Assembly: GCF_035994185.1 (NCBI RefSeq)
Contig: NZ_CP108538.1
Span: 496,001 to 560,000 of the forward strand
From: Streptomyces sp. NBC_01217
GTDB lineage: Bacteria > Actinomycetota > Actinomycetes > Streptomycetales > Streptomycetaceae
Reading direction: 5' to 3'
DNA: 64,000 bases
Position numbers and translations under genes: made by a program. Below the pieces are notes generated by a model that was given only the letters and a program-made list of their open reading frames with translations, did no database searches and had not been told where the DNA came from. This document shows, one piece after another, positions 25,110 through 34,475 of this stretch; the stretch's first letter is position 1, and each line of letters begins with the position of its first letter.

Positions 25110-26600
25110 TCAGCCGTACGAGAGATCCGCGCACGGATCGTCGTCGGCCGACCGGGCCCCGTCGGCGACGGTGGACGGCACCGTGGAGGGGGCCGGTGTG
25201 CCGGGTTCGGCGGATGGGTTCCGGGCGTAGGAAGTGCCGAGGATCACTTGAATTCCTGTGGTGTCGGACGCCGTTGTCCGGGCTCCGGCGAAGAATCGTG
25301 CGGTGGTCTCGGCCTGGTCCCGCAGGCCCGGTCCGTACTCGATGACGGTCGAGGCGTAGTTCTGGCTGCTCGCCGTGGCCGTGGTGGTGACGGTGAAACC
25401 CCGGGAGCGCAGCCGTTCGGAGGCCTGCGCCGCGAGGCCCCTGACCGTGGTGCCGTTGTAGACCGCGACGCTGATGCCCGTACCGGAGACCGGGGCCGCG
25501 GCCGGGGGCTTCGACCGGTCGCTCGCCGTCCCGCTGCCCTTGGCCGCTTTTTTGCCGCTGGCATCCTCGCCGTCGACCGTGCGGTCGGCCTTCAGCGCCG
25601 CCCAGAGCGCGTCGGCGTCCGGTTCGACGATCGCGACGCGCGAGCCCTCGTAACGCCAGGGGACAGTGACGAACTTGGTGTTGCGCAGGTCGATGTTCTT
25701 CATCGACATGACGAACGACAGGAGCCGGTCGGCCGAACCGAGGCCGGGGTCGACGGTCATCGCGTCGGTGGCCGCGTCGGCGAGGGGCAGCAGGGTGGTG
25801 GGGTTCAGCCCCTTGGACCGGACCTTCTTGATGAGGGAGGCCACGAACGCCTGCTGGCGCTTGATCCGCCCTATGTCCGAGCCGTCACCGATGCCGTGCC
25901 GGAGCCGGACGTAGTCGAGCGCGCGCTGCCCCGAGACGTTCTGCGGGCCCTTCACGAAGATCCGGGCGCCCTGTGTCGGCCGCTTGGGACTGAGGTCGCG
26001 CTCGTAGATGTCCTGGGGCAGGCACACCGGAACGCCTCCGACGGCCGAGGTCAGTGCGGAGAATCCGGCGAAATCGATGACGACGGTGTGGTCGACGCGC
26101 AGTCCGGTGAGCTGTTCGACGGTGTTCTGGGTGCAGGCCGGGTTTCCCTCGGCCGTCTCCCCCACCGAGAACGCCCCGTTGAACATCACGTCGTGCTGCG
26201 GCGCGGTCCACTCTCCGCCCGGCATCTTGCAGGCCGGGATGTCGACCAGGGAGTCACGGGGAATGGACACCGCGACCGCGTGTCTGTGGTCGGCGTACAC
26301 ATGGAGGAGGAACGCCGTGTCGGAGCGCCCCACCGCGCCCTTGCCGCCGCCCAGTTCGCTGTTGCCACCCGATCGCGTGTCCGATCCGATCACCAGGACG
26401 TTCTGTCCCTTCGACGAGCCGGGCGGTCGGTCGTCGGAGATCCCGTCCGCGCTGAAAGTGTCGATGCTGCCCGTCAGTTCGAGGTAGATCCAGCCGACAC
26501 CCGCGATGAGCAGCACGAGGAACGACAGCCCGAACACGGCTGTCCGCCGCAGTCGGCCGGCCCTTTGCCTGCTCGCTGCTGCCTTGTGACTTCTTGTCAT
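25110..26600 (-). CDS. LytR-CpsA-Psr (LCP) cell-wall ligase
   Basis: 496 residues from ATG 26600. One N-terminal membrane anchor (about 22-42, VFGLSFLVLLIAGVGWIYL), then an LCP catalytic domain with VIGSDTRSGG, VSIPRDSLVDIP, FVKGPQNVSGQRALDYVR and R-rich RIKRQQAFVASL. A C-terminal LytR_C domain (about 370-460, ISVAVYNGTTVRGLA) follows. LCP enzymes transfer secondary polymers from lipid carriers to peptidoglycan on the outer membrane face. The far C-terminus is Pro/Ser/Thr-rich. Start choice is uncertain; ATG 26630 is another option. Confidence 0.9.
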   Translation of the reverse strand: MTRSHKAAASRQRAGRLRRTAVFGLSFLVLLIAGVGWIYLELTGSIDTFSADGISDDRPPGSSKGQNVLVIGSDTRSGGNSELGGGKGAVGRSDTAFLLHVYADHRHAVAVSIPRDSLVDIPACKMPGGEWTAPQHDVMFNGAFSVGETAEGNPACTQNTVEQLTGLRVDHTVVIDFAGFSALTSAVGGVPVCLPQDIYERDLSPKRPTQGARIFVKGPQNVSGQRALDYVRLRHGIGDGSDIGRIKRQQAFVASLIKKVRSKGLNPTTLLPLADAATDAMTVDPGLGSADRLLSFVMSMKNIDLRNTKFVTVPWRYEGSRVAIVEPDADALWAALKADRTVDGEDASGKKAAKGSGTASDRSKPPAAAPVSGTGISVAVYNGTTVRGLAAQASERLRSRGFTVTTTATASSQNYASTVIEYGPGLRDQAETTARFFAGARTTASDTTGIQVILGTSYARNPSAEPGTPAPSTVPSTVADGARSADDDPCADLSYG

Positions 26601-26795
26601 CGGCCACCCCGTCCGTCCGGCTTCCATGGTGCAGGACGTGCTCCGCCACCCCATGGTCGTACAGTTGCGCAATGTAACAAGTATCGCTCGCCCAGTGGAT
26701 CACGGAACCTGCCAACAGCCAGCCTGAGGCACAGTCCGTGAACGCCGAGCGGAAACACCTGTCAAAGCACCGAAAGGAAGGGCGGGACGCGCATC

Positions 26796-26978
26796 TTGCG
26801 CAACGGCCCTGAGCCCTCACACCTGTTGATCGTGGCGACTGTGGTGATCCTCCTGTTCGTCTCGAAAAAGCTGCCGGACACCGCCCGGACCCTGGGCAAA
26901 TCCATGCGGATCCTGAAGAGTGAGGCGAAGGCCATGAAGGAGACCGATACGAGCCCCGGTACCGGCCCACGTGCATGA
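26796..26978 (+). CDS. TatA-like twin-arginine translocase subunit
   Basis: 60 residues from TTG 26796. One membrane helix ([19 protein letters not shown]), the phenylalanine/lysine hinge, and the amphipathic helix [19 protein letters not shown] are diagnostic of TatA/E. It forms the protein-conducting part of the Tat system, with TatB/C encoded elsewhere. The ribosome site (GGAAGGG) is rather far upstream, so the exact start is unsure. Probably a paralogue, as it is not beside tatC. Confidence 0.85.
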   Translation: MRNGPEPSHLLIVATVVILLFVSKKLPDTARTLGKSMRILKSEAKAMKETDTSPGTGPRA

Positions 26979-27144
26979 GGCACCGGCTCGACAACGTACG
27001 GCACCACCCCTGTCCGTCACTTCAGGGATTGCGCAAGCATGGGAACCACGGACAGGGCATCGTCGTTGACCTGGGTGACGGCCGAAGACGCGCCGGTCAT
27101 CGCATCACCGAATCACTGAACCACCGGATCGATGGGGGAAGTTC

Positions 27145-27720
27145 ATGGGTGTGACTCTGGCCAAGGGCGGAAACGTCTCCTTGTCGAAGGAGGCACCCGG
27201 CCTGACCGCAGTGGCGGTCGGCCTGGGCTGGGACGTAAGGACGACCACAGGCGCGGATCACGACCTGGACGCGAGTGCGCTGCTGTGCTCGGATGCCGGC
27301 AAGGTCCTCTCCGACCTGCACTTCGTCTTCTACAACAACCTCACGAGCCCGGACGGTTCGGTCCAGCACACCGGCGACAATCTCACCGGTGAGGGCGAGG
27401 GTGACGACGAATCCATCAACGTGGACCTGGCCGCTGTGCCGGCGGATGTGGCCAAAATAGTCTTCCCGGTCTCGATTCATGACGCGCAGAGCCGCGGACA
27501 GAGCTTCGGCCAGGTCCGTAACGCGTTCATTCGCGTGGTGAACCGGGCCAACGGCGTCGAGCTGGCGCGTTACGACCTCAGCGAGGATGCCTCGACCGAG
27601 ACCGCCATGGTCTTCGGCGAGCTGTACCGGCACGGCGCGGAGTGGAAGTTCCGTGCGGTCGGGCAGGGTTACGCCTCGGGACTGGCCGGCATCGCGTCCG
27701 ACTACGGGGTCAATGTCTGA
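27145..27720 (+). CDS. TerD-family calcium-binding stress protein
   Basis: 191 residues beginning [19 protein letters not shown], the hallmark TerD start. [11 protein letters not shown] and [19 protein letters not shown] carry the paired acidic loops that bind calcium in TerD proteins. The family is linked to tellurite resistance and, in Streptomyces, to differentiation and membrane stress. ATG 27145 follows GGGGGAA. It is a full-length single gene with its own terminator. Confidence 0.93.
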   Translation: MGVTLAKGGNVSLSKEAPGLTAVAVGLGWDVRTTTGADHDLDASALLCSDAGKVLSDLHFVFYNNLTSPDGSVQHTGDNLTGEGEGDDESINVDLAAVPADVAKIVFPVSIHDAQSRGQSFGQVRNAFIRVVNRANGVELARYDLSEDASTETAMVFGELYRHGAEWKFRAVGQGYASGLAGIASDYGVNV

Positions 27721-27741
27721 CCCGTGCACCGTACGCACGGT

Positions 27742-27796
27742 GAGCACGAGCCCTCTCCCCTCCCGCTGCCGGGCGGGGCGAGAGGTCCGCGTGCTC
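27742..27796. terminator. Large bidirectional terminator between terD-like gene and conservon operon
   Basis: Nested stems GAGCACG/CGTGCTC (27742-27748 with 27790-27796), CCTCTC/GAGAGG (27752-27757 with 27780-27785) and an inner GC-rich stem, between two convergent stop codons. Confidence 0.7.
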
Positions 27797-27832
27797 CGTA
27801 CCCTGCTGTCTGGTCATGTCGCCGCACTGCTC

Positions 27833-28267
27833 CTAGAGTGCCCGCAGACCGTTGATCACCTCGCGGAGAATGCGTTCGTCCGGCAGCTGTGCGGGCGGTA
27901 CGGGGTGGCTGACGCGTACGTAGCCGGCTTCGAGCAGATCGCCGAGGAGCACGCGTACGACACCGACCGCGAGATCGGCATCGGCGGAGAGTTCCGCGAC
28001 CGACTGGGTATCCGAGCGGCAGAGCGTGAGCAGGGCCCGGTGTTCGGGGCCGAGCAGTGATTCCTCGGAGCCGCCCGGTGCGTTGTCGTCGAAGGTGACG
28101 AGCGCGATCAGATCGAACCGCACGCCGGTGGGGCCCGGTTCGGTACGGCCGCCGGTCACGGCGTACGGGCGGACCAGCGGGCCGGCGTCGGCGTCGTACC
28201 ACTGGCTGCCCCGGCGTGTGTGCGGGCCCGGGGTCCCCGGGATGCCTCCCGGGCCCTCGTCGGTCAT
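27833..28267 (-). CDS. DUF742 protein (CvnC-type)
   Basis: 144 residues. PLVRPYAVTGGRTEPG is the DUF742 signature, followed by FDLIALVT, EHRALLTLCRSDTQSVAEL and the winged-helix-like VGVVRVLLGDLLEAGYVRV. CvnC is the third conservon component and binds the membrane-associated complex. ATG 28267 is used; GTG 28273 has a better-placed GGGG site. It lies 22 bp downstream of cvnB, but no CvnD gene follows. Confidence 0.9.
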   Translation of the reverse strand: MTDEGPGGIPGTPGPHTRRGSQWYDADAGPLVRPYAVTGGRTEPGPTGVRFDLIALVTFDDNAPGGSEESLLGPEHRALLTLCRSDTQSVAELSADADLAVGVVRVLLGDLLEAGYVRVSHPVPPAQLPDERILREVINGLRAL

Positions 28268-28289
28268 GGACACGGACGTCCCCGCCCTC

Positions 28290-28727
28290 TCAGCCGACGG
28301 CCGACGGCGGTGCGGCGAACCGCGGCGGGGTACGCAGATGCTCACCGACGCGCTTGACGAGCCGGGCCATCTCGTAGGCGACCAGGCCGATGTCGGCGAA
28401 AGCGGTGCTGAGTACGGCGAGGCAGGATCCGTCGCCCGCCGCCGCGACGAACAGAAAGCCCTCGTCCATCTCCACCATGGTCTGGCGTACGTTCCCGGCC
28501 CCGAAATGGCGCCCCGCACCCTTGGCCAGGCTGTGGAACCCGGAGGCCACGGCCGCCAGATGCTCGGCGTCCTCACGGCTGAGCGCGCTGGAGGAACCCA
28601 CCGCGAGGCCGTCGCCGGAGAGCACCACGGCGTGGCGGACCTCGCCGACCCGGGCCACCAGATCGTCAAGCAACCAGTCGAGTTCACCCGAGGTGTGACG
28701 TCCCCCGGTCCTCTCGTTCGCGATCAT
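28290..28727 (-). CDS. Roadblock/LC7 protein (CvnB-type)
   Basis: 145 residues. ELDWLLDDLVARVGEVRHA, GSSSALSREDAEHLAAVA and QTMVEMDEGFLFVAAAGDG are close to the roadblock protein at 22.6 kb, so the two are paralogues. Its ATG overlaps the kinase stop codon by 4 bp (ATGA), indicating translational coupling. Acts with the conservon sensor kinase as a scaffold or GAP-like factor. Confidence 0.9.
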   Translation of the reverse strand: MIANERTGGRHTSGELDWLLDDLVARVGEVRHAVVLSGDGLAVGSSSALSREDAEHLAAVASGFHSLAKGAGRHFGAGNVRQTMVEMDEGFLFVAAAGDGSCLAVLSTAFADIGLVAYEMARLVKRVGEHLRTPPRFAAPPSAVG

Positions 28728-31282
28728 GCATGGTCTCCTTCGCTGCGTGGACGGGGGTCGTCTGTGCCCGGACGGGGCGCGGGTGTGCCGGGGGCGGTGC
28801 CGCCGCCGCGCACCCAGCCGTTGCGGTAGGCGGTCATGCGGTCCCGGGCCTGCTCGGGAGTGCGCTCCCGGGGGCGGTCCCGGTCGTTCGAGGCGCCGTG
28901 TGACGGTGTGTCGTCGGGGCGGGGCTCCTCGCGCAGTTGCGGGACGAGGTTGGCCTGCCGCACCCGGCGCGGCAGTGTGCCGTCGTCGGGCTGCGGCTCC
29001 GTGGGGGCCCCGGCCCTGTGCTCGGCCGTTCCGCCCGGACGCCCGCGCAGCGAGGTGACCGCGGCAGCGGATTCCGTACGGGATTCGAGCGCGGGTACCG
29101 GTACGGGCGCCGGGAAGGCGGTGGTCCGCGGTCGCACCGCACGGGGGCCCGATCCCTGGCCGAAGGGCGGGCCGTCCCGGTCGTCCCCGCGCTCGACCGA
29201 GGTGTTCCCGGGCGCTTGCGGCGCCTCGGCCGGCGGAAGTGCGCCCTGCAGCAGCGCCATGGGAAGCAGCACGACCGCGGTCGTTCCGCCGTACGCGGAG
29301 GTGCGCAGCTGAACCTTGATGTGATGGCGTACGGAGAGGCGGCTGACGACGAAGAGGCCGAGCCGGTCGCTGTCGAAGAGGTCGAGTGCCTCCGCCTGCT
29401 CGATGCGCCGGTTCGCCTCGCTGAGGAGCTCATTGCCCATGCCCAGGCCGCGGTCCTCGATCTCCAGGGCGTAGCCGTTGCCCACGGGCTCGCCGGTGAT
29501 GCGCACCTTGGTGTGGGGCGGTGAGAACTGTGCGGCGTTCTCGACGAGTTCGGCGAGCAGATGGGTGAGGTCGGCGACGGCCGCCCCCTTCACCGCGGCG
29601 TCGGGGAGTTGCCGCATCTCCACCCTGGCGTAGTCCTCGATCTCGGAGACGGCGGCGCGTACGACGTTCGTCAGCGGTACGGGCATCCGCCAGGCCCGTC
29701 CCGGCGCCGCACCGGACAGGATGATCAGACTCTCGGCGTGCCGTCGCATCCGGGTGGTGAGGTGGTCGAGCCGGAAGAGATCGCTCAGCTCGTCGGGGTC
29801 GTCCGCACGGCGCTCCATGCTGTCGAGGAGGTTGAGCTGACGGTGGACCAGCACCTGGCTGCGGCGGGCGAGGTTGACGAAGACTCCGGAAATGCCGTCG
29901 GCGAGTTCGGCGCGTTCGACGGCGGCGCTGAGGGCCGCCCGGTGCACGGTGCCCAGCGCCTCGCCGACCTGGCCGATCTCGTCGTGGGTGGCCGGGCCCT
30001 GCGGGGCCTCGGCCCCGATGTCGAGTTCCTCGCCCGCGCGCAGGCGCTGCATGGCGCGCGGCAGTTTGCGGCGGGCGATCTCCAGGGCGCTGTTGCGGAG
30101 GCTGACGAGTTCGACGACGAGCCCACGGCCGATGCGTACGGAGATGACCAGGGAGGCGGCGACGGCGACGAAGCCGAAGAGGACCGCCGCTCCGGACGGG
30201 CTGAAGAGTCCCCTGGCGAGCGGGTCGGCGCGGTCGGCGGCGCGTTGTCCTGCGGTTGTGTCGATGGTGTGCAGCTCGGCCCTTACGCGGGCCGCCGCCC
30301 GTTCCCAGTCGTCGGTGGGCACGGCCTGTGCGGCCTCGCGTCCGGTGGGCGCGGCGAGCACCTTGTCCTCGGCGTCCTGGATCTGCTCGTAGGCGTCCTC
30401 GGCGGTGAACCGCTGCCAGTCGGCCCGCTCGGTGGCGGGCAGGTCCGCGCCCGCGGTCTCGGTGAGGTTCCTTCGGGCACCCACCGCTCCGGTGAACAGG
30501 CGCAGTTGTTCGCCCTTGAGCGTTCCGGTGCGAGAGGCCGTGGTCAGCAGGGCGTCCTCGCGGGCCAGCATCTCGTCGGCGCGGGCGAGTTCGAGCAGGA
30601 CGCGGGCGTCGGAGCCGAGTGCGTCGTCCTGGATCGCCGTGAGCGCGCCGAAGACGCCGAAGGCCGCGGAGACGGCCTCGGTGTACCGGTCGTAGACGGC
30701 GTTCTCGTCGCCCGTGTCCGCGCGCAGTCGTTGGGCTCGAGCGAGAAACCGGTCGAGCCGCTCGGCCACCGTGGACGGAAGGTTGCCGGTGTCGGCGATG
30801 GTGTGGCCGCCGTCGATGCGCAGGGCCGCGAGCGCGGTGTCGGTGCGTTTGGTCTGGCGCTCCAGTGCTGCGGCCTGGGCGCTGCCGGGGGCCGTGGCCT
30901 GGAGCATGGCCGCCCGCCGCTCGACCTGGAGCGCCGCGACGGCGCTGGACACCGGGGCCCGGACCTCGCCGTCCACCTGCTGCAACTGCCTGAGCCGTGC
31001 CACGTCCTGCGCTGTGCTGACCGTGGCGAATCCCCACAGGGCGAGCAGCGAGACGACCGGGACCATCAGCAGCGAGATGATCTTCGCGCGGACGGTCCTG
31101 GGACGCAGCGTCCACGGTCCGCGCGGCGCGGACGTGTCGGGCGTCAGCGGCAGCCGTACGTCCTGCTCGGCGCTCTCGTCGGCCGGCGGGCCCGCGTGCG
31201 CGCGGCGTCCACGCGTCGGCGGGGCGGCGGTTCTGGCGGTGGCCGTCGCACCGGTTTCCGGGGTCGTGCGGGGTGGGCGCAT
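28724..31282 (-). CDS. Conservon sensor histidine kinase (CvnA-type, nitrate/nitrite-sensing-like)
   Basis: 852 residues from ATG 31282 (GAGGAGG). Membrane helix about 68-88, an all-helical extracytoplasmic NIT-like sensor (about 90-350), a second membrane helix (GAAVLFGFVAVAASLVISV), a HAMP-like linker, a DHp region with LDHLTTRMRRHAESLIILSG, and HATPase_c (ELVENAAQFSPPHT N box; EDRGLGMG G1 box). The last 200 residues are disordered, Pro/Arg/Asp-rich. In conservons, CvnA senses a signal and works through CvnB-D rather than a response regulator. Confidence 0.92.
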   Translation of the reverse strand: MRPPRTTPETGATATARTAAPPTRGRRAHAGPPADESAEQDVRLPLTPDTSAPRGPWTLRPRTVRAKIISLLMVPVVSLLALWGFATVSTAQDVARLRQLQQVDGEVRAPVSSAVAALQVERRAAMLQATAPGSAQAAALERQTKRTDTALAALRIDGGHTIADTGNLPSTVAERLDRFLARAQRLRADTGDENAVYDRYTEAVSAAFGVFGALTAIQDDALGSDARVLLELARADEMLAREDALLTTASRTGTLKGEQLRLFTGAVGARRNLTETAGADLPATERADWQRFTAEDAYEQIQDAEDKVLAAPTGREAAQAVPTDDWERAAARVRAELHTIDTTAGQRAADRADPLARGLFSPSGAAVLFGFVAVAASLVISVRIGRGLVVELVSLRNSALEIARRKLPRAMQRLRAGEELDIGAEAPQGPATHDEIGQVGEALGTVHRAALSAAVERAELADGISGVFVNLARRSQVLVHRQLNLLDSMERRADDPDELSDLFRLDHLTTRMRRHAESLIILSGAAPGRAWRMPVPLTNVVRAAVSEIEDYARVEMRQLPDAAVKGAAVADLTHLLAELVENAAQFSPPHTKVRITGEPVGNGYALEIEDRGLGMGNELLSEANRRIEQAEALDLFDSDRLGLFVVSRLSVRHHIKVQLRTSAYGGTTAVVLLPMALLQGALPPAEAPQAPGNTSVERGDDRDGPPFGQGSGPRAVRPRTTAFPAPVPVPALESRTESAAAVTSLRGRPGGTAEHRAGAPTEPQPDDGTLPRRVRQANLVPQLREEPRPDDTPSHGASNDRDRPRERTPEQARDRMTAYRNGWVRGGGTAPGTPAPRPGTDDPRPRSEGDHA

Positions 31283-31362
31283 GGCCTCCTCGTTCCGGGT
31301 GTGGAGCTGGGTGTGTCGCGGGTGCCGGTCGGTCGGGTGCAAGTCGGGCGGATGCACGGACG

Positions 31363-32226
31363 TCAGGGAGTGGTGGTGGCCGGGGCTGCCTCCTGGTCGC
31401 TCACGCTGCCGCGTCGTGCCCGGAAGGTGGTGTGCTGCGCGGCTGCTGAGGAGTCCGTTTCGGTCGGTGCCGCGGCGCGTTCGGCGAAGACGTAGGCGGC
31501 GCGTTCCCTGGCCGTCGGGGAGAGCGCGACGAATGCCGAGGTCAGGAAGAGATACGAGCCGAGGCCGACGGCCAGGGGAAAGATGAACTGCATGGTCGTG
31601 GCCCCGGGGAGCTCCCGTCCGGAGGGTGCGACCTGCACGGAGACCGCCAGCATGCCGGTGTAGTGCATGCTGCTGACCGCCGCGCCCATGACGAGGGAGG
31701 CAAGGGCGACGGCTCGCGGTGACTTGATGTTGAGCGCCGCCCACAGCGCCGCTGTCGCCGCCACGACCGCGATGGCGACGGAGAGCGCGACCCGCAACGG
31801 GTCGTAGTGGACCGTGCCGTGCAGTCGCAGTGCCGCCATGCCGAGGTAGTGCATGCTGGCAACGCCGAGTCCGGTGGCGAACCCGCCGAGCAGCAGCGCT
31901 CTGGTCCGGTCCTTGCTGTAGCCGACGGCGAAGACACCGCCACCGACCACCACCATGGCGACGAGCAGACTGAGCAGGGTCAGCGGCACGTTGTAGCGGA
32001 TGTCGGTGCCGGTCACACCGAAGCCGAGCATCGCGATGAAGTGCATCGTCCAGATGCCCGAGCCGATGGCGGATGCGGCGGTGATCAGCCAATTGCGGCG
32101 CGAACGGCCGGTCGTGTCGAGCGCCCGCACGGTGCAGCTCAGCCCGAGTGCCGCGCCGATGCAGGCCATCGCGTACGACAGCGCAGGTGTCAGCCAGCCG
32201 AAGGTGGCGTGGTCCAGGTGTCCCAT
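31363..32226 (-). CDS. MHYT-domain integral membrane sensor
   Basis: 287 residues with about seven membrane helices. Three copies of the MHYT signature are visible: WTMHFIAM, ASMHYLGM and SSMHYTGM. The conserved Met/His are proposed to bind copper and sense oxygen, CO or NO. No GGDEF/EAL output domain follows, only a 50-residue cytoplasmic tail. It ends 80 bp upstream of the conservon kinase start, so it probably belongs to the same operon and could feed signals to it; that is inference. Confidence 0.9.
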   Translation of the reverse strand: MGHLDHATFGWLTPALSYAMACIGAALGLSCTVRALDTTGRSRRNWLITAASAIGSGIWTMHFIAMLGFGVTGTDIRYNVPLTLLSLLVAMVVVGGGVFAVGYSKDRTRALLLGGFATGLGVASMHYLGMAALRLHGTVHYDPLRVALSVAIAVVAATAALWAALNIKSPRAVALASLVMGAAVSSMHYTGMLAVSVQVAPSGRELPGATTMQFIFPLAVGLGSYLFLTSAFVALSPTARERAAYVFAERAAAPTETDSSAAAQHTTFRARRGSVSDQEAAPATTTP

Positions 32227-32397
32227 GGATCGGGGACGCTAGTCGCGATGGGGGCGCACGCCGGAGGCGCATTTCGAAAGCTGCTGAAATATGACAGAGA
32301 AATGTTCTCGAACGATCACACAGTGCCCGAACAGGCACCCCATTTCCCGATGTTTCGCTCTGTTTCGCTCCTGCGGCAAGTACGCGATCATGTCCGT

Positions 32398-32997
32398 ATG
32401 GCCGAAGACCACACACACGTCCAGGACTTCTTCACTGCCCGCGCTGCTGACTGGGACAGCCGGTTTCCCGACGACGGGCCCGCCTATGCGGCCGCCGTGA
32501 CCTCCCTCGCGCTGGGCCCCGGTGACGCGGTGCTCGACGCCGGCTGCGGTACGGGACGGGCGCTGCCCGCCCTGCGCGCGGCCGTGGGACCGCGGGGCAC
32601 GGTCCTGGGAGCGGATCTCACGGCAGCGATGCTGGAGGCGGCGGAGCGGGCGGGGCGCGACCGGAGCGGCGCGCTGCTCCTCGCCGACGTCGCCCGCCTG
32701 CCCCTGCGGTCGCAGTCGCTCGACGCGGTGTTCGCGGCCGGGCTGATCTCCCATCTGACGCACCCCGGACCGGACCTGGCGGAGCTGGCGCGGGTGGTGC
32801 GGCCGGGCGGGCGGCTGGCCCTGTTCCACCCCGTCGGGCGGGCGGCTCTGGCGGCCCGCCACGGCCGCCGGATCACGGACGACGACCTGCGCGCCGAGCA
32901 CAACCTCCGCCCGCTGCTGGCGCGTTCGGGCTGGCGGCTCGATGCGTACACCGATGAGGACGACCGCTTCCTCGCCCTTGCCATGCGGACGCCCTGA
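32398..32997 (+). CDS. Class I SAM-dependent methyltransferase
   Basis: 199 residues from ATG 32398. Motif I VLDAGCGTGRALP, acidic loop end VLGADLTAAML, motif II ADVARLPLRSQSLDAVF and motif III RVVRPGGRLALF show the UbiE/Methyltransf_11 type. The acceptor is unknown. Divergent from the MHYT gene across a 170-bp spacer that is locally AT-rich, with TTTCGCTC repeated twice (32353-32370). Confidence 0.9.
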   Translation: MAEDHTHVQDFFTARAADWDSRFPDDGPAYAAAVTSLALGPGDAVLDAGCGTGRALPALRAAVGPRGTVLGADLTAAMLEAAERAGRDRSGALLLADVARLPLRSQSLDAVFAAGLISHLTHPGPDLAELARVVRPGGRLALFHPVGRAALAARHGRRITDDDLRAEHNLRPLLARSGWRLDAYTDEDDRFLALAMRTP

Positions 32998-33021
32998 CCT
33001 GCGAGCGCTCCGCCCTCCTGC

Positions 33022-33924
33022 TCACTGGGCCGGAGTGTCGGGGCGCCGGTGGTGCGGGACCGGACAGCCGCGGACGCCCGGGGTGGGAAACGTACCGAGC
33101 CCGGAAACCTCGTAGCCGTCCGGGTAGCCCTTGATCTCCGGGTTCTGCCGGGCGTAATGCGGGGTGGTACGCGGCGGCAGCAGTCGCACGGCCCGTGCTC
33201 GCAGGCGCAGAGCACCGCGGGTGAGGTTACGGGCCACGGCGCCCGGGCGTTCGTACCGGAACGCCCGCAGCAGCGAATCGTCCAGCAGCGCGAGGGCGGC
33301 CCTCCGCGCGACGGAGGCGAAGGGGCTCGGATACCAGGAACCCATCAGGTCCAGCGTGGCGTCGGAGACACCGCGTCCCCCTTCGTCCCAGCCGAAGTGC
33401 TCGGCCTCGTAGGCGTCGAGGGTGCGCTCGAAGTCCTCGTACGTCTCGGGCAGGTCCTTGATGCCCATGTGGGCGCCCAGGGTCCGGTAGTAGACGGCGC
33501 ATGCCCGGAGTTCGTGGTCGGACAGCCTGCGCCAGCCGTAGCTGTCGAGCCACCGCTTCGGGGTGACGACGAAGGTGCACAGCACATAGCGCATGTCGTC
33601 GTTGCTGATGTCGTAACTGCGGTGCATCTGGTTGATCCGGCGGATCGCCGTGCGCCCCGGGTCGCTCTCGAAGCCGTGCTCGACGATGGTGTCGAGGAGG
33701 AGCGCGGTGTCGTCGTAGCGCTTCTGCGATCGGTCCGTCAGCTCTGCCGTCTGCGCCAGGAGTCGGCCGATGCTGGGGACGGCATAGGTGCGGTACAGGG
33801 CCAGTTCGAGAGCGCGGGTGATGTCCCAGGGAAATTCGTAGGTTGCCGTGATCCGGTAGATCCGGAGGAAGTCCTGCTCCGGATCGAGACGCTGAATCTC
33901 CTTCAGCCGGTCGTACCTCTTCAC
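33022..33924 (-). CDS. Oxygenase MpaB-family (DUF2236-like) protein
   Basis: 300 residues from GTG 33924 (GGGGG, 8 nt upstream). The helical pattern RIYRITATYEFPWDITRAL, YRTYAVPSIGRLL, RINQMHRSYDISNDDMRYVL and FVVTPKRWLDSYGWR matches MpaB/latex-clearing-type oxygenases, in which conserved His/Arg residues bind b-type heme; H in NQMHRSYD is a candidate. Substrate unknown. No signal peptide. Convergent with the methyltransferase and divergent from the next small gene. Confidence 0.85.
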   Translation of the reverse strand: MKRYDRLKEIQRLDPEQDFLRIYRITATYEFPWDITRALELALYRTYAVPSIGRLLAQTAELTDRSQKRYDDTALLLDTIVEHGFESDPGRTAIRRINQMHRSYDISNDDMRYVLCTFVVTPKRWLDSYGWRRLSDHELRACAVYYRTLGAHMGIKDLPETYEDFERTLDAYEAEHFGWDEGGRGVSDATLDLMGSWYPSPFASVARRAALALLDDSLLRAFRYERPGAVARNLTRGALRLRARAVRLLPPRTTPHYARQNPEIKGYPDGYEVSGLGTFPTPGVRGCPVPHHRRPDTPAQ

Positions 33925-34048
33925 CGTGCTGCCCCCTCGCCCCGATACCTCGATCGAAGGTCCAACTCTACGTTGGCGGGGAATAGGGAACATCGTAAGC
34001 ATGTGCGAGCACGGTACGCGCTCACGGTTACCAGGAAAGGCGGTCCCC

Positions 34049-34357
34049 ATGATCGACATCATCGGCAGCCTGCGGAAGGTTGTCTCCTCCGACCGGAAGG
34101 GCGCGCCGTCAGCAGCACCGCTCAAGGAGGACCGGTACAAGCAGCACAATCTGTTCGAGGCGGCGGCCACCTATGTCTCGGCATCGGTGGAGGACGACCA
34201 GGCGCGGATCGACGAGGCGAGCGGCTGGGTGTCGCCCGAGGCGCTCTCGTTCGGGATCAGCGAGCTGGCCTGCCGGGCCGTGATCGCGCTGGCCCGCGAG
34301 CGCGACGAGTCGCCGCAGACAGTGGCCCGAACGCTGCTCGGTCTGCCCGCCGACTGA
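34049..34357 (+). CDS. Small hypothetical protein
   Basis: 102 residues from ATG 34049 (GGAAAGG, 8-nt spacing). It is mainly helical and acidic, with KQHNLFEAAATYVSASVED and LSFGISELACRAVIALARE. No family is recognised. A small CCAAC/GTTGG dyad (33962-33976) lies in the spacer shared with the divergent MpaB gene. Confidence 0.65.
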   Translation: MIDIIGSLRKVVSSDRKGAPSAAPLKEDRYKQHNLFEAAATYVSASVEDDQARIDEASGWVSPEALSFGISELACRAVIALARERDESPQTVARTLLGLPAD

Positions 34358-34475
34358 GGACCGCCCGTCCGCCGGGCCGCGGCATCCGCGTCTTCCCTTG
34401 TCAGGGCCTCGACGAGTGGGATACCGACTCGTTAAGGTGCGCCGACGGACAACCATGACGGACGAGGAGGGTGCT

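Noticed and set aside
29561..31495. 644-codon plus-strand frame opposite the conservon kinase
   Set aside because: Gly/Arg/Val-rich antisense of the kinase, with no motifs.
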